From Gnetum montanum (lineage: Eukaryota; Streptophyta; Gnetopsida; Gnetales; Gnetaceae): a stretch of DNA of 55,970 nucleotides. The stretch lies in contig MNCI01026665.1 of the NCBI GenBank assembly GCA_015680685.1, positions 244,552 to 300,521 of the forward strand. The letters run 5' to 3'. Of this stretch, positions 9,405 through 19,420 are shown in pieces. A program made the position numbers and the translations under genes. Numbering within the stretch: the stretch's first letter is position 1; every line of letters starts with the position of its first letter. The notes beneath the pieces were generated by a model. The model saw only the letters and a list, made by a program, of their open reading frames with translations, did not search any database and was not told where the DNA came from.

Positions 9405-10340
9405 GACTAGTAAAATAAATTTTGAATTAGGTGATGATAAAAACTATGTATTCTTATACTTTTTTTTATAGAAAAATAGGAGTGACACAAGGTTGCTTCC
9501 TTTACCAACATTATTTGGCATTTTTAACTGGTAGTTGAAAATTCTGCTCTTAAAGTGGATCAATCATGTATATAACTTTTAATTTTTGCAGAAGATGTAG
9601 CATTAGTTTCAAATTTTAAAAATGGTTAGAAGCAATGTTGCACAAACTAAAAAACTTTTACGAACACACAGATTTGAAGGTGAATGTTGATAAAGCAAAA
9701 GTATTAATTTGTAGAACCAATAAGATATTATAATTTTTAAATAAAGAATAAACAACTTGAGGTAGCGGATCCATATAGGAACTAGAACACTTTCAAAATT
9801 ATAAGTGGAATCATTGTGTATCACACCAAGTTGCAGATGGCTGGAAGGCTTTGTACACAATGAAGAAAAGATGTATAAGTCATAATATTTGTACAATGGA
9901 GATTGAAAAAGATCTATTTTAGTACTTTGTAAATGTGTAATCTGTGATCCAAGTGTCAATCAGGAATTACAGAAGAAATTAAAAAAATAAAAACCTCAAA
10001 AGTAATTCTTGTTGAATGGATTAAAGGTCAAAACTCAAGTTCCATATGCAATGTGTCTATTTGAAGGTAATATATTGTGGTTGGGAGCTGGTGTCATGTA
10101 TTACTTCTTTCAGAAGCAAATGCTAAATTTCAATTAAACTTTGTATGAATCATTTAAGATACCAATGCTGGTTGTAGGTCATTATATAGAAGAGGTTTTC
10201 AAACTATCTGAAAATTGGATACATCTGTTTTACTCGGGATTTATTACCAATAATGTATTTTGTACATACAAAATTGTTTGAGAGACCTTTTGGGTCTATA
10301 CAGATGTGAACCTACAGTTTTGGTTTCAGTTCACAAAAAT

Positions 10341-10654
10341 GGGATAATAAGATATATAGCTCTTTACGCAAGACGGTGAATTGAAAGAATTTTCCACGAA
10401 CTAGATCAAAAAGGTTGATTCAAAAGATTGATACACAAAGCCAACCTATCCTTTTGGAAATAAAGAAAACTGCCAAGATTCTCATTATATATGCCAAGGA
10501 AACTCGAGTGAAATCCTGTGCCAGCCCAGCGTTTGTCAACACACGTACCATTGTCAGACAAAATGTGGTTCACAGGCAAAAAGGCCATTGTCTTCCAATC
10601 GGTTCTGACAAATAGAATGTAGGTCATCATTGGTAGCACTTAAAGCTTAGTTGT
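10341..10654. other. No recognisable gene
   Basis: Two overlapping small open frames on opposite strands (10406-10639 and 10415-10615) have no recognisable domain. They may be the last remnants of the LINE to the left. Confidence 0.4.
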
Positions 10655-10860
10655 TATCATCTTAGACTTATTCCAACTATATAGGGATGGCTGTATGAAA
10701 TATTTTCTGCTATTTACCTCTATTAAGAGTCCAATTAACTTTAATTCCCAAATTTTGTATGTCAAGTATGTTTCAATTGCAGCTTCTTCTACTAGGTGCG
10801 GTGTCCAAGTAACAGTTAACCTTAGTAGGTGAGCAATAAAAATGGAGGTAATGGGTAAAA
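10655..10860. repeat. RTE-associated dispersed repeat
   Basis: The block CTTAGACTTATTCCAACTATATAGGGATGGCTGTATGAAAT followed by CTCTATTAAGAGTCCAATTAACTTTAATTC resembles the 'CCCAACTAxxTxGGGxxGGCTxxATGAAT' repeat common in plant RTE LINEs and the SINEs derived from them. The assignment rests on this motif only. Confidence 0.35.
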
Positions 10861-11346
10861 AGGTTTTTCTGCTTTTGTTGTATTGCATTATATATTTACA
10901 TTTTATTTTGATAGCATCTTGTTTCCAATTTCATTTATCATGATAAGAATGCAATTAATTATTTATGTTGTGAGAATCAAAGGTCAGGTATGGCAAACTT
11001 GGCAGTTGCCTCATTCATTTCATGATTGAAGAGCTAGAGAATGTGTGTTCATTCGCCCCATTGTAATTATTTCATGATTTCCTCCACTTGTGGTTCATAT
11101 TTTTCCTTTGCATAGAGTTCTTTTTTTTCTTGGGATTATTGAAAATTAATTTTTCCCTTCATGCTGTATTTTAGTTTTGTAATTTATATTTTTACTGCTT
11201 ATTATATGTCTATAAACTTTATTTCTGACAATGCAGAGCTTTAGATCAGCATTTTTAGAAAGAATAATGCATTACATTGCTTAATTCAGATTATCCACGA
11301 CTTATTAAAACTTAGAGCATGGTAAACAATATGTTTTAACATATAG

Positions 11347-11425
11347 GTGCCCATTTGATTTGCTATCCTGGAGCATTCAATATGACAACGGGTCCACTTC
11401 ATTGGGAGCTTCTACAGAGAGCAAG
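11347..11425 (+). CDS. Omega-amidase exon a
   Basis: The acceptor is ATATAG before 11347 and the donor is GTAGC at 11426. The exon begins with the last two bases of a Gly codon, then [20 protein letters not shown] and LLQRA, and ends with the first two bases of an Arg codon. It is preceded by more than 11.3 kb without the next upstream exon. Confidence 0.92.
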
Positions 11426-14400
11426 GTAGCATTCAACATGTTTTTAAAGGTGTATTAGTGTTTTCTTATTTGTTAACTCATTCCCTGCATTCTCTGCACA
11501 CATGGTAAAATTAGTTTTTCACAGGGAGATCTGCACTGATAAATGTATCTACAACAGAGGCACATTCTTTAGTATTATCAACATTGCTCAGGGATAGCTT
11601 TTGGTCAAGTAAAGTTCTCTTCAAATGGATGGGACCGATAGCACACCAATAGATTTAGGGTCAAGCAGCTTTGTTTGCTCACTTAAATTAGAACAGCTGA
11701 CAGTACCTGTAGCATTGGAGTCAAGTATGGAAACTTGTGTAACACAGAATTCATAACAGAAGATATGAAGATATGAACCTGTTAGGGTACTCTGCTAGAA
11801 CACCTTGCATACAAACACTTTCAATCCTGGATCTCTGTTCCTTCATGCTATCAACAAATCTGAGAGCATCTTTATTAGCATACCGTAATCTCATATCGAA
11901 TCCATTGAATTCAAATATATAACAGAAATATGATTACAGTAACTAAGAAACGAACATTAACGAGGTATAACAAGGATAACCTTGATCAATCTTTTGAATC
12001 AACCTTTTTGATTACATATCAGGATTACATAATCTTCTTAGCATGAGCATAGCCCATTTTGTCGTGATTAAACCATAGTCTGGCCTCTAACTGCTACAAA
12101 CCAAACCAAAAGCTCCTCCCTACCCTAAAGGAATCAAGAAAAAGCATTACATTTCTCAACATCCCAAGGCTTACCTAATGAGCTAGCCTTTCACAGCAGA
12201 AACGACTTTTTCTTTTTCCCTTTTTCTATTGTAGGGCTTTCAAAATTTTGAAACACCGAGAATCAAGAATCAATCTTGTTCAACCCGCAAGCGCCAGATA
12301 CTAGCACAATAGCATGGAACGATAGATATGATGCACATGAATAACCAAGGCCAGCAAGAAAAGGCTGTCCAATGAGCTGTTCTTCTTTCGTTGATACATG
12401 GTAGCGATAGCGATGGGCAACTTAATTGCAAATAATGTTAAATAATGAATCTTGTGTGCTAGATTACAGCATGAGATTCTTTAATCCTACCGTGGAGCCT
12501 TAAAACCTACATGTGTTAAGCAGATTAGCTTCTTAGTATAGGTCTGGTCGATTCTGTTAGATGGTTAATTGTTTGGCAAGAAAATAGCTATTGCTTTTGT
12601 TAATAGTTTTGGTACTATCATAAGAATTATTCTGTTTTGAAATCCTCATAATCCAAGTTTGATTGAACCCTGCACAAGTGCATTGCAGTAGTAACTATCA
12701 GCACTTTGATCAAGTCATGTGAGGGTCATGAGAAGTATCTAACTACCAATGTATTAAAATAATATGGTAGATCAAGGTTATCCTTGTATAGTAAAGAAAT
12801 ACTAAGCTATATACATATATAGATTGAAAAAATTGCTAGATTTACTGTGTTGTTACATGAAGGTTATGGGCAACAAAAATTTAGAGGCTGCAATTAATAT
12901 TCTTGTTTGAGGGTCACATCCAACGTGTGAGTGCATTCTAAATTGAGATTGAATTTTTTACTTAAGTCCATTGAGACCCTCTTAGGTGTATGGGACAGAG
13001 CAGTTTCAGAATTCATTTTATGATTTTTTTTAAAAAATCTAAGAATTAGTGCTCCCATTGGAATCAAATCTGTGACTTGGGGTTTCCAGAGCAAGACTGT
13101 TACCACTAAGCTAACACCTTATTGTTAGCTAATTGTTTTTTTTCTTTGAGTGAATGTTCGGGATTATATTACTGAAAAATTAAATACAAGAAATATTACA
13201 AAATTCGGGTCAGCGACATTGGCCTAGATGGGAGGCTTCAAGCCTCAAACGGTTGTGAGAACTGAAAAACCAGACACTAGAAGCCAAACACAAACCAGGG
13301 GGGGCGCCTCTCGACAACCCGAGGGGGAGGGGGGCACCCTGACAAACGACACGGTGCCATGTCTCGGCAAACCACATTCGTTCACATAGAAACATGGGGC
13401 CCAGGGCCTCTGGGGGGGGGGGGGGGGGGAGAAAANNNNNNNNNNNNNNNNNNNNNNNNNNNNNNNNNNNNNNNNNNNNNNNNNNNNNNNNNNNNNNNNN
13501 NNNNNNNNNNNNNNNNNNNNNNNNNNNNNNNNNNNNNNNNNNNNNNNNNNNNNNNNNNNNNNNNNNNNNNNNNNNNNNNNNNNNNNNNNNNNNNNNNNNN
13601 NNNNNNNNNNNNNNNNNNNNNNNNNNNNNNNNNNNNNNNNNNNNNNNNNNNNNNNNNNNNNNNNNNNNNNNNNNNNNNNNNNNNNNNNNNNNNNNNNNNN
13701 NNNNNNNNNNNNNNNNNNNNNNNNNNNNNNNNNNNNNNNNNNNNNNNNNNNNNNNNNNNNNNNNNNNNNNNNNNNNNNNNNNNNNNNNNNNNNNNNNNNN
13801 NNNNNNNNNNNNNNNNNNNNNNNNNNNNNNNNNNNNNNNNNNNNNNNNNNNNNNNNNNNNNNNNNNNNNNNNNNNNNNNNNNNNNNNNNNNNNNNNNNNN
13901 NNNNNNNNNNNNNNNNNNNNNNNNNNNNNNNNNNNNNNNNNNNNNNNNNNNNNNNNNNNNNNNNNNNNNNNNNNNNNNNNNNNNNNNNNNNNNNNNNNNN
14001 NNNNNNNNNNNNNNNNNNNNNNNNNNNNNNNNNNNNNNNNNNNNNNNNGACCCTTGCTCCACCTGAGGCTGCCCCTCGTCGCCCCCTGCCACAAAGCAAG
14101 GATGAGCCCAAAGTGGCAGCCTTGCTTCTACTGTTGCAGTGTTGCCAGAAAAAGCAGGGTAGGTTAACCCTAATTCCAAGCTTGAGGCATTTAAGGAAGG
14201 CAAAATGAATGCCTCAGAGCTTTGACCCATTTCTTGACTGCACGAAAAAGTGGTCCACAAGATCCTTGGCCTGGGCCCAGGTCAGTGGTAGGGCAAATCT
14301 GGGAACTTGTCGGCTTTGCGTGCGTGGCACTGGCCCATCAAACAATAATTCAGCGTCTTGCAACCCATGTGGTGGGCAGAATGATTTTGCCTTCGGCTTG

Positions 14401-17400
14401 GGACCCCAGACACCTGGCAATCGAGGACTCTGTGATAATGACCTTAGTGCCCCTAAAATAAGTGCAGTCCTCACGCCAATGAGAGAAGAAGGCATCATCT
14501 GGGAGGGCCGGCTCACCACTAGCCGTGGCAGGATGTCACTTCAGCCGCACCATTCCACTAGTTCCCACAGCTCCTTGTCTTCTTGAAATGCCGTGCAGTC
14601 AGGCTCGTAAGTTGGCGTGACCCCAATCACCACGTTGATTTCTCTCCATGTAGTTGCAGCCTGTGAAACCACTTGCGAAAGAGGGGTGGGGTTAGCTAGA
14701 AGACCCTGTGATTTCGAATTTTCCACACTACCCATAAAAGTAGCGTGGCTCGGAAATCGCCCGTTAACTTAATCGGGGGAGCCCAGCCCGTCTCCTGCCA
14801 TGTGGAGCGCATGTAGGCGCATTGAAAGAAGAAATGTTGGATGGTCTCGGGCGCAGTGCTACACAATGGGCAGGTGTCATCGAGAACGAGGTCCTGTCTA
14901 TTTAAAAGCACCCATACGAGTAGCGCGTTGTTAGTTAGCATGTTCCTTCAATGTTTAAGCGCTATTCCAATCATATATCAAATTTTCAACTGTTGTATTT
15001 TAATGAATGATTCCAGACAGTTTTCTTGTGCATTCTAATCGTATTTTGTTTTTTTATCTTTTTATTTTACCTTGGGGGCAGAGCAGCAGATAATCAGGTA
15101 CATTTGCAAGTGCATTCTTTTAATCCTATTGTTACACTGTAAATTACATCCTTTAATTGAATCATATCAAAGATCAATATGGAATTTATGTTTGTTATCA
15201 AGTTTGTGGCTTTAACTGATGTGATTTCATTAATTTTTACGTGCAGTTGTATGTAGTAACTTGTTCACCAGCTCGTGATGTAGAAGCAGGATATATTGCT
15301 TGGGGTCATTCTACTGTTGTTGGTCCAGTAAGTTTTTCTGATTCCCTCTTAATGATTATAATGTTAAGTCAGCCAATGTAATGGTGCGGGCCTATGCACT
15401 GCTTAGCACCACCTAAAAGTTCTTGATTTTCCAAGGGTGGACTCAGAGTGGACTATGCCAAACGTACTTTGGCTGCTTTTTCATCAACCCTAGAAAGAAG
15501 CAAAAAACGTTATTAGCATTTAGGCACTAGTACTGTTAACCAACATAAAGTCCAGTACTTAAGTAGTAACATATTAATCATGCCACAACGCAACATATGC
15601 AGTCAAGCACACACATAGAACACAGTCACCAGCACATAGTAGGATTAATTAATTAGTACACTAGTGAGACATTAATTACACAACATACACAGTCACGACT
15701 TTAGGATAGAGAAGCATCTCGCTCAAGCCATATCCAGGAAGCAAATCTGGCAAACCTGCTTTTCTCTAAGATAGTAATCACTGAAATCTCTTCAGGTCTC
15801 CCTACTTTCTTGTGTCTACCTGTAGATGGAACAAGAAAGGGGAAAGGGAAGCACACTAGAACCTCATAAGCCCTAGTTGCCTACATACCTGTGCTCTCAC
15901 ACAAAATGAGGTTCTCATGTACTTCTTCTGAGTCCCAAAGATGGTTAGAATAGCATGGAACCTAAGTCAGATTCTTATGCTTCTCCAACCCTGTTTTGGG
16001 GGTTAGCAATCTATGACCCATCAACAAGGCATACTCTCTTACAGCCCAGACCCACAATTAAGCAGTTGGCTCTAAACATTGAGTCCTAGAGATGGTTAGA
16101 ATATCATGAACTTAAGTTAGATTTCTATGCTTCTCCAACCCTGTTCTGGAGGGTAGCAATGATATAGGGTCCTGCCAGTTTTGGACCAATGGGATATATC
16201 ATACAAATCGCAATGTGATCTGGTTGTAAGCTTCGAGGATGATGTTGAGTGGATTGCCAAGAACACTCTTGTATATTGTTGTGTTCAATAAATATAAAAG
16301 ATATTATAATATATATGATACAAATGGGAACCCGTATTGCCATGGTGTGAGGTTGAGAAAATATTTATAATTTTAGGTTTGATAATTTTTGTGGGTTTTA
16401 TCTTTATAAGAAGTAAGCAAATAATAATAAACACAGGCATTGCAATCTCACTTGGGGACAAGGGGAATGCTCGTGTTGCAATCCCTCAAGGGACAGGTGC
16501 AACACCACACACAAAATGCAATAAAATGGCTCTTAGTTACAACCTTGATGGCTCAACACCATGTCGGACATTTATGACCTCCTTGAGTAAGGTTGAATTG
16601 TTGCAGCATATGAAAATAAGGAAATGAATAAATATTTTTATGGTTTTAATATTTTATAATGTTTTTGGTGTTTTAATGTTTAAGACATCAATGGTACAAA
16701 AATGAGAAAAAACCATAAGCTTTATTCATTGCACAAACACTGGACTCCATAGTGGCCATGAGCGCATCTGAAGAAAAATTTGATATGGACCATATCATAA
16801 TTACTTTCTCAAAGACGATGATTGCTATGGAAGTCTCTAGACACTTCGGTAAATAATTCTGTTAGACTTAAACCAATAAATAGAATTTACAGAATTATTT
16901 TCCATAGTAGGAATGGAATAGCTTCAAGGGACATTGTATTTCTTGGCAATGATGTACTGCAAGGCTTTATATTTATTCATTCCACGCTAAATATGATTTA
17001 AAAATAATTATGGCTTATATTTTGTAATTATAGCCTTTAAAAAAGTGTTGGACTGCATCCTTGCTATATGCGATAAAAATAAATATTACTTTCTATTATG
17101 GATCCATTTTCTGAGGCATTAATTTACTTAGATTTCAGGTTATCCTTTGGATTGTATTGGACATATCTTATGTATAAATATTGATACAACTAAAAATCTA
17201 ATGAATCAAGCAAATTCATTAATTCTCGCCATGGCTTTTTTATTGACTTTCAAATTCCACGTTTACGAGAAGTGAGGAGCGGACATGTACAAGTTTGATG
17301 TATTGAATGGATTTTAAAAGCTTTAAATGTTTTTAAAGATTTTGACCGACAAAATGCCACTGGATGACTCGTCAAGCAGCATGTGACCCACCAACAAGGC

Positions 17401-17812
17401 ATACTCTCTTACAGCCCAGAACCCAGAATCAAGCAGTTGTCTTTATGGCTCTTAACACCTGCATGTTTCTTTGTTGCTTATGTGCACATTTTTGGCATCA
17501 CTAATGAGGGATTATTTGCCATGGAATTCTGCTGAGTTTCAGTTTGGAGAAGTTTTGGCAACTACAGATCATGAAGAATCAATCATCATTGCTGATATCG
17601 ACTATAGTCAAATAGAACAAAAGAGGTATTCATGGAGGACCTACGTGCCATTATTTTTTTTAATTTTTTTATCAATGTTTTCCGTCTCAATGATTTAACT
17701 GGGGTCTTTTATGGTGCTGCATTCTGTATTCCCTCACAGAATGAACTTACCTCTTATAAAACAACGGCGAGGTGACTTGTACCAGCTTGTGGATGTTACT
17801 AGACTGGCATAG
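11347..17812 (+). CDS. Omega-amidase (nitrilase superfamily, Nit2/NLP3-like), 3' exons, partial
   Basis: Family role: hydrolyses alpha-ketoglutaramate and alpha-ketosuccinamate to the 2-oxoacids plus ammonia, completing the glutamine transaminase pathway. Five exons join in frame: 11347-11425, 15082-15097, 15247-15327, 17543-17625 and 17740-17812. They give [76 protein letters not shown] and [12 protein letters not shown], then TAG. These are the conserved C-terminal blocks of plant omega-amidases, about 110 residues or roughly the last third of a ~310-370 residue protein. The catalytic Glu, Lys and Cys are encoded further 5' and were not found in the window. All introns are GT-AG and no internal stop occurs, so the gene is probably functional. 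Introns are swollen by transposons. Confidence 0.93.
11426..12889. other. Intron sequence, no element recognised
   Basis: This is the first part of the 3.66-kb intron between exons a and b. No domain, SINE or LTR was recognised. A repeated phrase occurs twice (CTTGATCAATCTTTTGAATCAACC near 11980 and the related GATTGATTCAAAAG at ~10414 outside the intron), but nothing diagnostic. Confidence 0.4.
12890..13120 (-). mobile_element. tRNA-derived SINE
   Basis: On the minus strand it starts with AAGGTGTTAGCTTAGTGGTAACAG, whose TTAGCTTAGTGG is a good A box, followed about 35 bases later by CAGATTTGATTCCAATGGG (B box GATTTGATTCC). The body contains ...CTCTGTCCCATACACC and ends with TGTGACCCTCAAACAAG. 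Length and box spacing are typical of plant SINEs. It lies in the intron upstream of exon b and directly beside an L1. Confidence 0.75.
13134..14945 (-). mobile_element. GC-rich L1-clade LINE, 5'-truncated, with assembly gap
   Basis: A T run at 13134-13145 (poly(A) on the minus strand) is followed by the same 3' terminal motif as 8458-8528 (GGGATTATATTACT). Near the other end the minus strand encodes [40 protein letters not shown] and [12 protein letters not shown]. This is the reverse-transcriptase zinc-binding (zf-RVT) domain CxxC...HxxxxC found at the C-terminus of plant L1 ORF2. Downstream frames (STTWREI-like, [12 protein letters not shown]) are probably the rest of ORF2 and the 3' UTR. 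613 bases are unknown. The element sits in the omega-amidase intron, antisense to the gene. Confidence 0.8.
13436..14048. other. Assembly gap (613 N)
   Basis: The N run directly follows a run of 18 G (13412-13429). Open frames spanning it are artefacts. Confidence 0.99.
14946..15081. other. Intron end before micro-exon
   Basis: This is a T-rich tract (TTTTGTTTTTTTATCTTTTT, 15044-15063) leading to the exon b acceptor. No element was recognised. Confidence 0.5.
15082..15097 (+). CDS. Omega-amidase exon b (16-nt micro-exon)
   Basis: AGCAGCAGATAATCAG lies between a GGCAG acceptor and a GTACAT donor. It completes the split Arg codon and adds Ala-Ala-Asp-Asn-Gln, exactly the residues expected between 'ELLQRAR' and 'LYVATCSPARD' in omega-amidases. 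Its short length makes it invisible to ORF scanning. Confidence 0.9.
15247..15327 (+). CDS. Omega-amidase exon c
   Basis: This 81-nt phase-0 exon follows TTTTTACGTGCAG and is followed by GTAAGTTTTT. It encodes [20 protein letters not shown] and HSTVVGP, including the conserved TCSPARD block. Confidence 0.95.
15328..15929. other. Intron sequence, no element recognised
   Basis: This is the first part of the 2.2-kb intron between exons c and d. It is rich in short ACACA/TAATTAA words, with no coding or structural signal identified. Confidence 0.4.
15930..16160. repeat. Local tandem duplication in intron (two units, ~151-bp spacing)
   Basis: Unit 1 at 15930-16010 and unit 2 at 16081-16160 share GATGGTTAGAATA, CATG-AACCTAAG/AACTTAAG, ATGCTTCTCCAACCCTGTT and TAGCAAT. 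The phrase between them (CATCAACAAGGCATACTCTCTTACAGCCCAGA, 16020-16050) recurs at 17389-17421, just upstream of exon d. Confidence 0.75.
16161..16756. other. Intron sequence, no element recognised
   Basis: It contains an AT-rich stretch with a possible polyadenylation-like AATAAATATAAAAG (~16285) and a small open frame (16337-16627) without a recognisable domain. Confidence 0.4.
16757..17351. repeat. ~595-bp direct repeat, copy A (intron before exon d)
   Basis: It matches 17960-18556 throughout: CATGAGCGC, GATTGCTATGGAAGTCTCTAGAC, GGTAAATAATTCTGTTAGACTTAAA, AGCTTCAAGGGACATTGTATTT, TACTGCAAGGCTTTATATTT, GATTTCAGGTTATCCTTT and GACATGTACAAGTTTGAT. No terminal inverted repeat or coding capacity was recognised. 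Confidence 0.85.
17543..17625 (+). CDS. Omega-amidase exon d
   Basis: The exon follows TGAGTTTCAG and precedes GTATTC. It encodes [20 protein letters not shown] and YSQIEQK plus a split Arg codon. The acceptor has a weak pyrimidine tract. One copy of a ~595-bp repeat ends about 190 bp upstream. Confidence 0.94.
17740..17812 (+). CDS. Omega-amidase terminal exon e
   Basis: The acceptor is TTCCCTCACAG. The exon completes Arg and then reads [23 protein letters not shown] and TAG (17810-17812). [12 protein letters not shown] is the characteristic omega-amidase C-terminus. No clear AATAAA is seen in the next 150 bases. Confidence 0.95.
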
Positions 17813-17959
17813 AAGTGTTATGCTCTTCAGTCCTTAAAACAAGATTACTTCAGTTGCCTTTGAAGAGAATGCATCCTAATTCGATAGTGAATTATGCTCA
17901 CTATTTGTAGTAGGCGTTAGAGCAAATTTGACTTCTAAAATTCGGTTTTTTTCTGGGAT

Positions 17960-18556
17960 CATGAGCGCGTCTGGAAAAAAACGTTTATATGGAGGGTATC
18001 ATAATTACTTTCTTGAAGAAGATGATTGCTATGGAAGTCTCTAGACCATTTGGTAAATAATTCTGTTAGACTTAAAACTTATAAATAGAATTATTTTGTA
18101 GTAGGAATGAAATAGCTTCAAGGGACATTGTATTTGTTGGCAATGGTTGTGATCTTTATTTCTACTGCAAGGCTTTATATTTATTCATTCCACCCTAAAT
18201 ATGATTTGCAAATAATTATGGCCTTTTAAAAAATGTTGGACTACATCCTTGTTTGCTATATGCAATAAAAATAAATATTACTTTCTATTATCGATTACTT
18301 TCTATTATCGATCCATTTTATGAGACATTAATTTACTTAGATTTCAGGTTATCCTTTAGATTGTATTGGACCTATCTTATGTATAAATATTGATACAACT
18401 AAAAATCTAATAAATCAAGTAAATTCATTAATTCTCACCGTGACTTTTTTATTGACTTTCAAATTCCACATTTACGAGTAGGGGACATGTACAAGTTTGA
18501 TTTATTGAATGGATTTTAAAAATTTTAAAATATTTTTAAAGATTTTGACGAAAATA
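17960..18556. repeat. ~595-bp direct repeat, copy B (after the stop codon)
   Basis: This is the partner of 16757-17351 in the same orientation, 1.2 kb away. Within it a short unit TACTTTCTATTATCGAT is locally duplicated (~18292-18327). Exons d and e lie between the two copies. Confidence 0.85.
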
Positions 18557-18964
18557 TGCTAAACAATATAAATTTTCAATTAGCTATATATTTATTTAGA
18601 ATATATATTGAAATTTTGGCAAAGGGTACCTTCTATATTAATAAAAAATTAAATTGTGAGATTAATTCTTGATTTTTGAATGAGCAAGATTTCTAGATAG
18701 AAATTTTCACAATTTTTAAATGAAGAACAAGATTTGTGCATCTTAATATGATATGTTCTCTCTCATAGTTGAAGAAATACTAGTTGAGAGTATGAAGAGA
18801 ACTTGCATGTTGTTCCTTATCCTAAGTTGGGAAGAATTGATCCTAGGCTTTCTTTAAAAAGTAATTTATTCTGAAATTGAAATTTTATTACATTCGTAGA
18901 GCCTCTTGATTTATTAGTGAGACATTGTTTCACCCCAAAATAATTATAATATAGGCACACTAAC
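18557..18964. other. No recognisable gene
   Basis: AT-rich spacer between the direct repeat and the foldback element. Confidence 0.4.
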
Positions 18965-19225
18965 GATGAAGTGTTAGCCTAGTGGTAAGACTCTTAATTT
19001 GAAAGCTCGAAGTGATGGGTTTGATTTTGGTGGGCAATATCTTTAAGCATGTATTATACAGTTTTAATTGGACTATATATCTTAGATTATATATATATAT
19101 ATATATATATCCTAAAATATATATTTCAATTAGAACTTTATAATTTATCATTAATTACTAGAATGGAACTCATGACTTAGAGCTTTCAAATCAAGAGTCT
19201 TACCATATCATTAAACATGTTAGGT
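18965..19225. mobile_element. Foldback element made of two inverted SINE-like arms with a (TA)n loop
   Basis: The left arm has TTAGCCTAGTGGTAAGACTC (A-box-like), TTAATTTGAAAGCTC and GATGGGTTTGATTTT (B-box-like). The reverse complement of the right arm has ATGGTAAGACTC, TTGATTTGAAAGCTC and ATGAGTTCCATTCT, then AGTTCTAATTG matching AGTTTTAATTG of the left arm. The arms meet at a (TA)n run (19088-19110), so a single strand could fold into a long hairpin. Confidence 0.72.
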
Positions 19226-19420
19226 TCTTTTTAAAGACATCCTAGTTTTGATTTTGATGACCTCCCTTGGTGGGTGTGTTCTAATAAATTGTTATGTTTT
19301 GCTTAAGTTTCACAAAAGTTTGATGTTGACTATATGCTTGGGGGTTACATATAGCCATCTAGTTCCAGTTCTTGGGCTACATAGTCATGTAGTTCTGATT
19401 TTGACACCCTTGCCCTTAAA
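19215..19420 (+). mobile_element. Copia-LTR-like fragment
   Basis: TGTTAGGTTCTTTTTAAAGACATCCTAGTTTTGATTTTGATGA resembles the start of many plant Copia LTRs. The following GTTATGTTTTGCTTAAGTTTC, GATGTTGACTATATGC and GGTTACATATAGCCATCTAGTTC recur at 21335-21530. No paired full LTR or pol could be tied to it. Confidence 0.45.

Larger units (their letters stand above)
8353..10340 (+). mobile_element. Second LINE RT fragment, split by the 8458-9392 insertion
   Basis: Left part: NFAKTFDLVMMEIMEKTYQTCG, an RT motif A-like block (FxKAFDxV). After the insertion: IGVTQGCFLYQHYLAFLTG (GVRQGxxLSPxLFxxF), a FAEDVALVS block (FADD motif as FAED), DLKVNVDKAKVLICRTNK (LxxNxxKTKxMxF), ELEHFQNYKWNH, VADGWKALYTMKKRC, and later TQVPYAMCLFEG. 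The TCAATGCCATTT duplication at 8446-8457 and 9393-9404 shows the two parts were joined before the insertion. Several stops and frameshifts are present. The end near 10340 is approximate. Confidence 0.68.

Noticed and set aside
13210-14260. Several long open frames on both strands (235-294 codons)
   Set aside because: They exist only because the N run has no stop codons; the real flanking parts are short GC-rich L1 sequence.
14209-14586. 125-codon plus-strand frame
   Set aside because: It is antisense to the L1 ORF2/3' region whose zf-RVT domain is clear on the minus strand.
18960-19151. Possible tRNA gene at the A/B-box-like sequence
   Set aside because: Only promoter-box-like blocks are present; no anticodon stem-loop or acceptor pairing can be drawn, and it is duplicated as an inverted arm.
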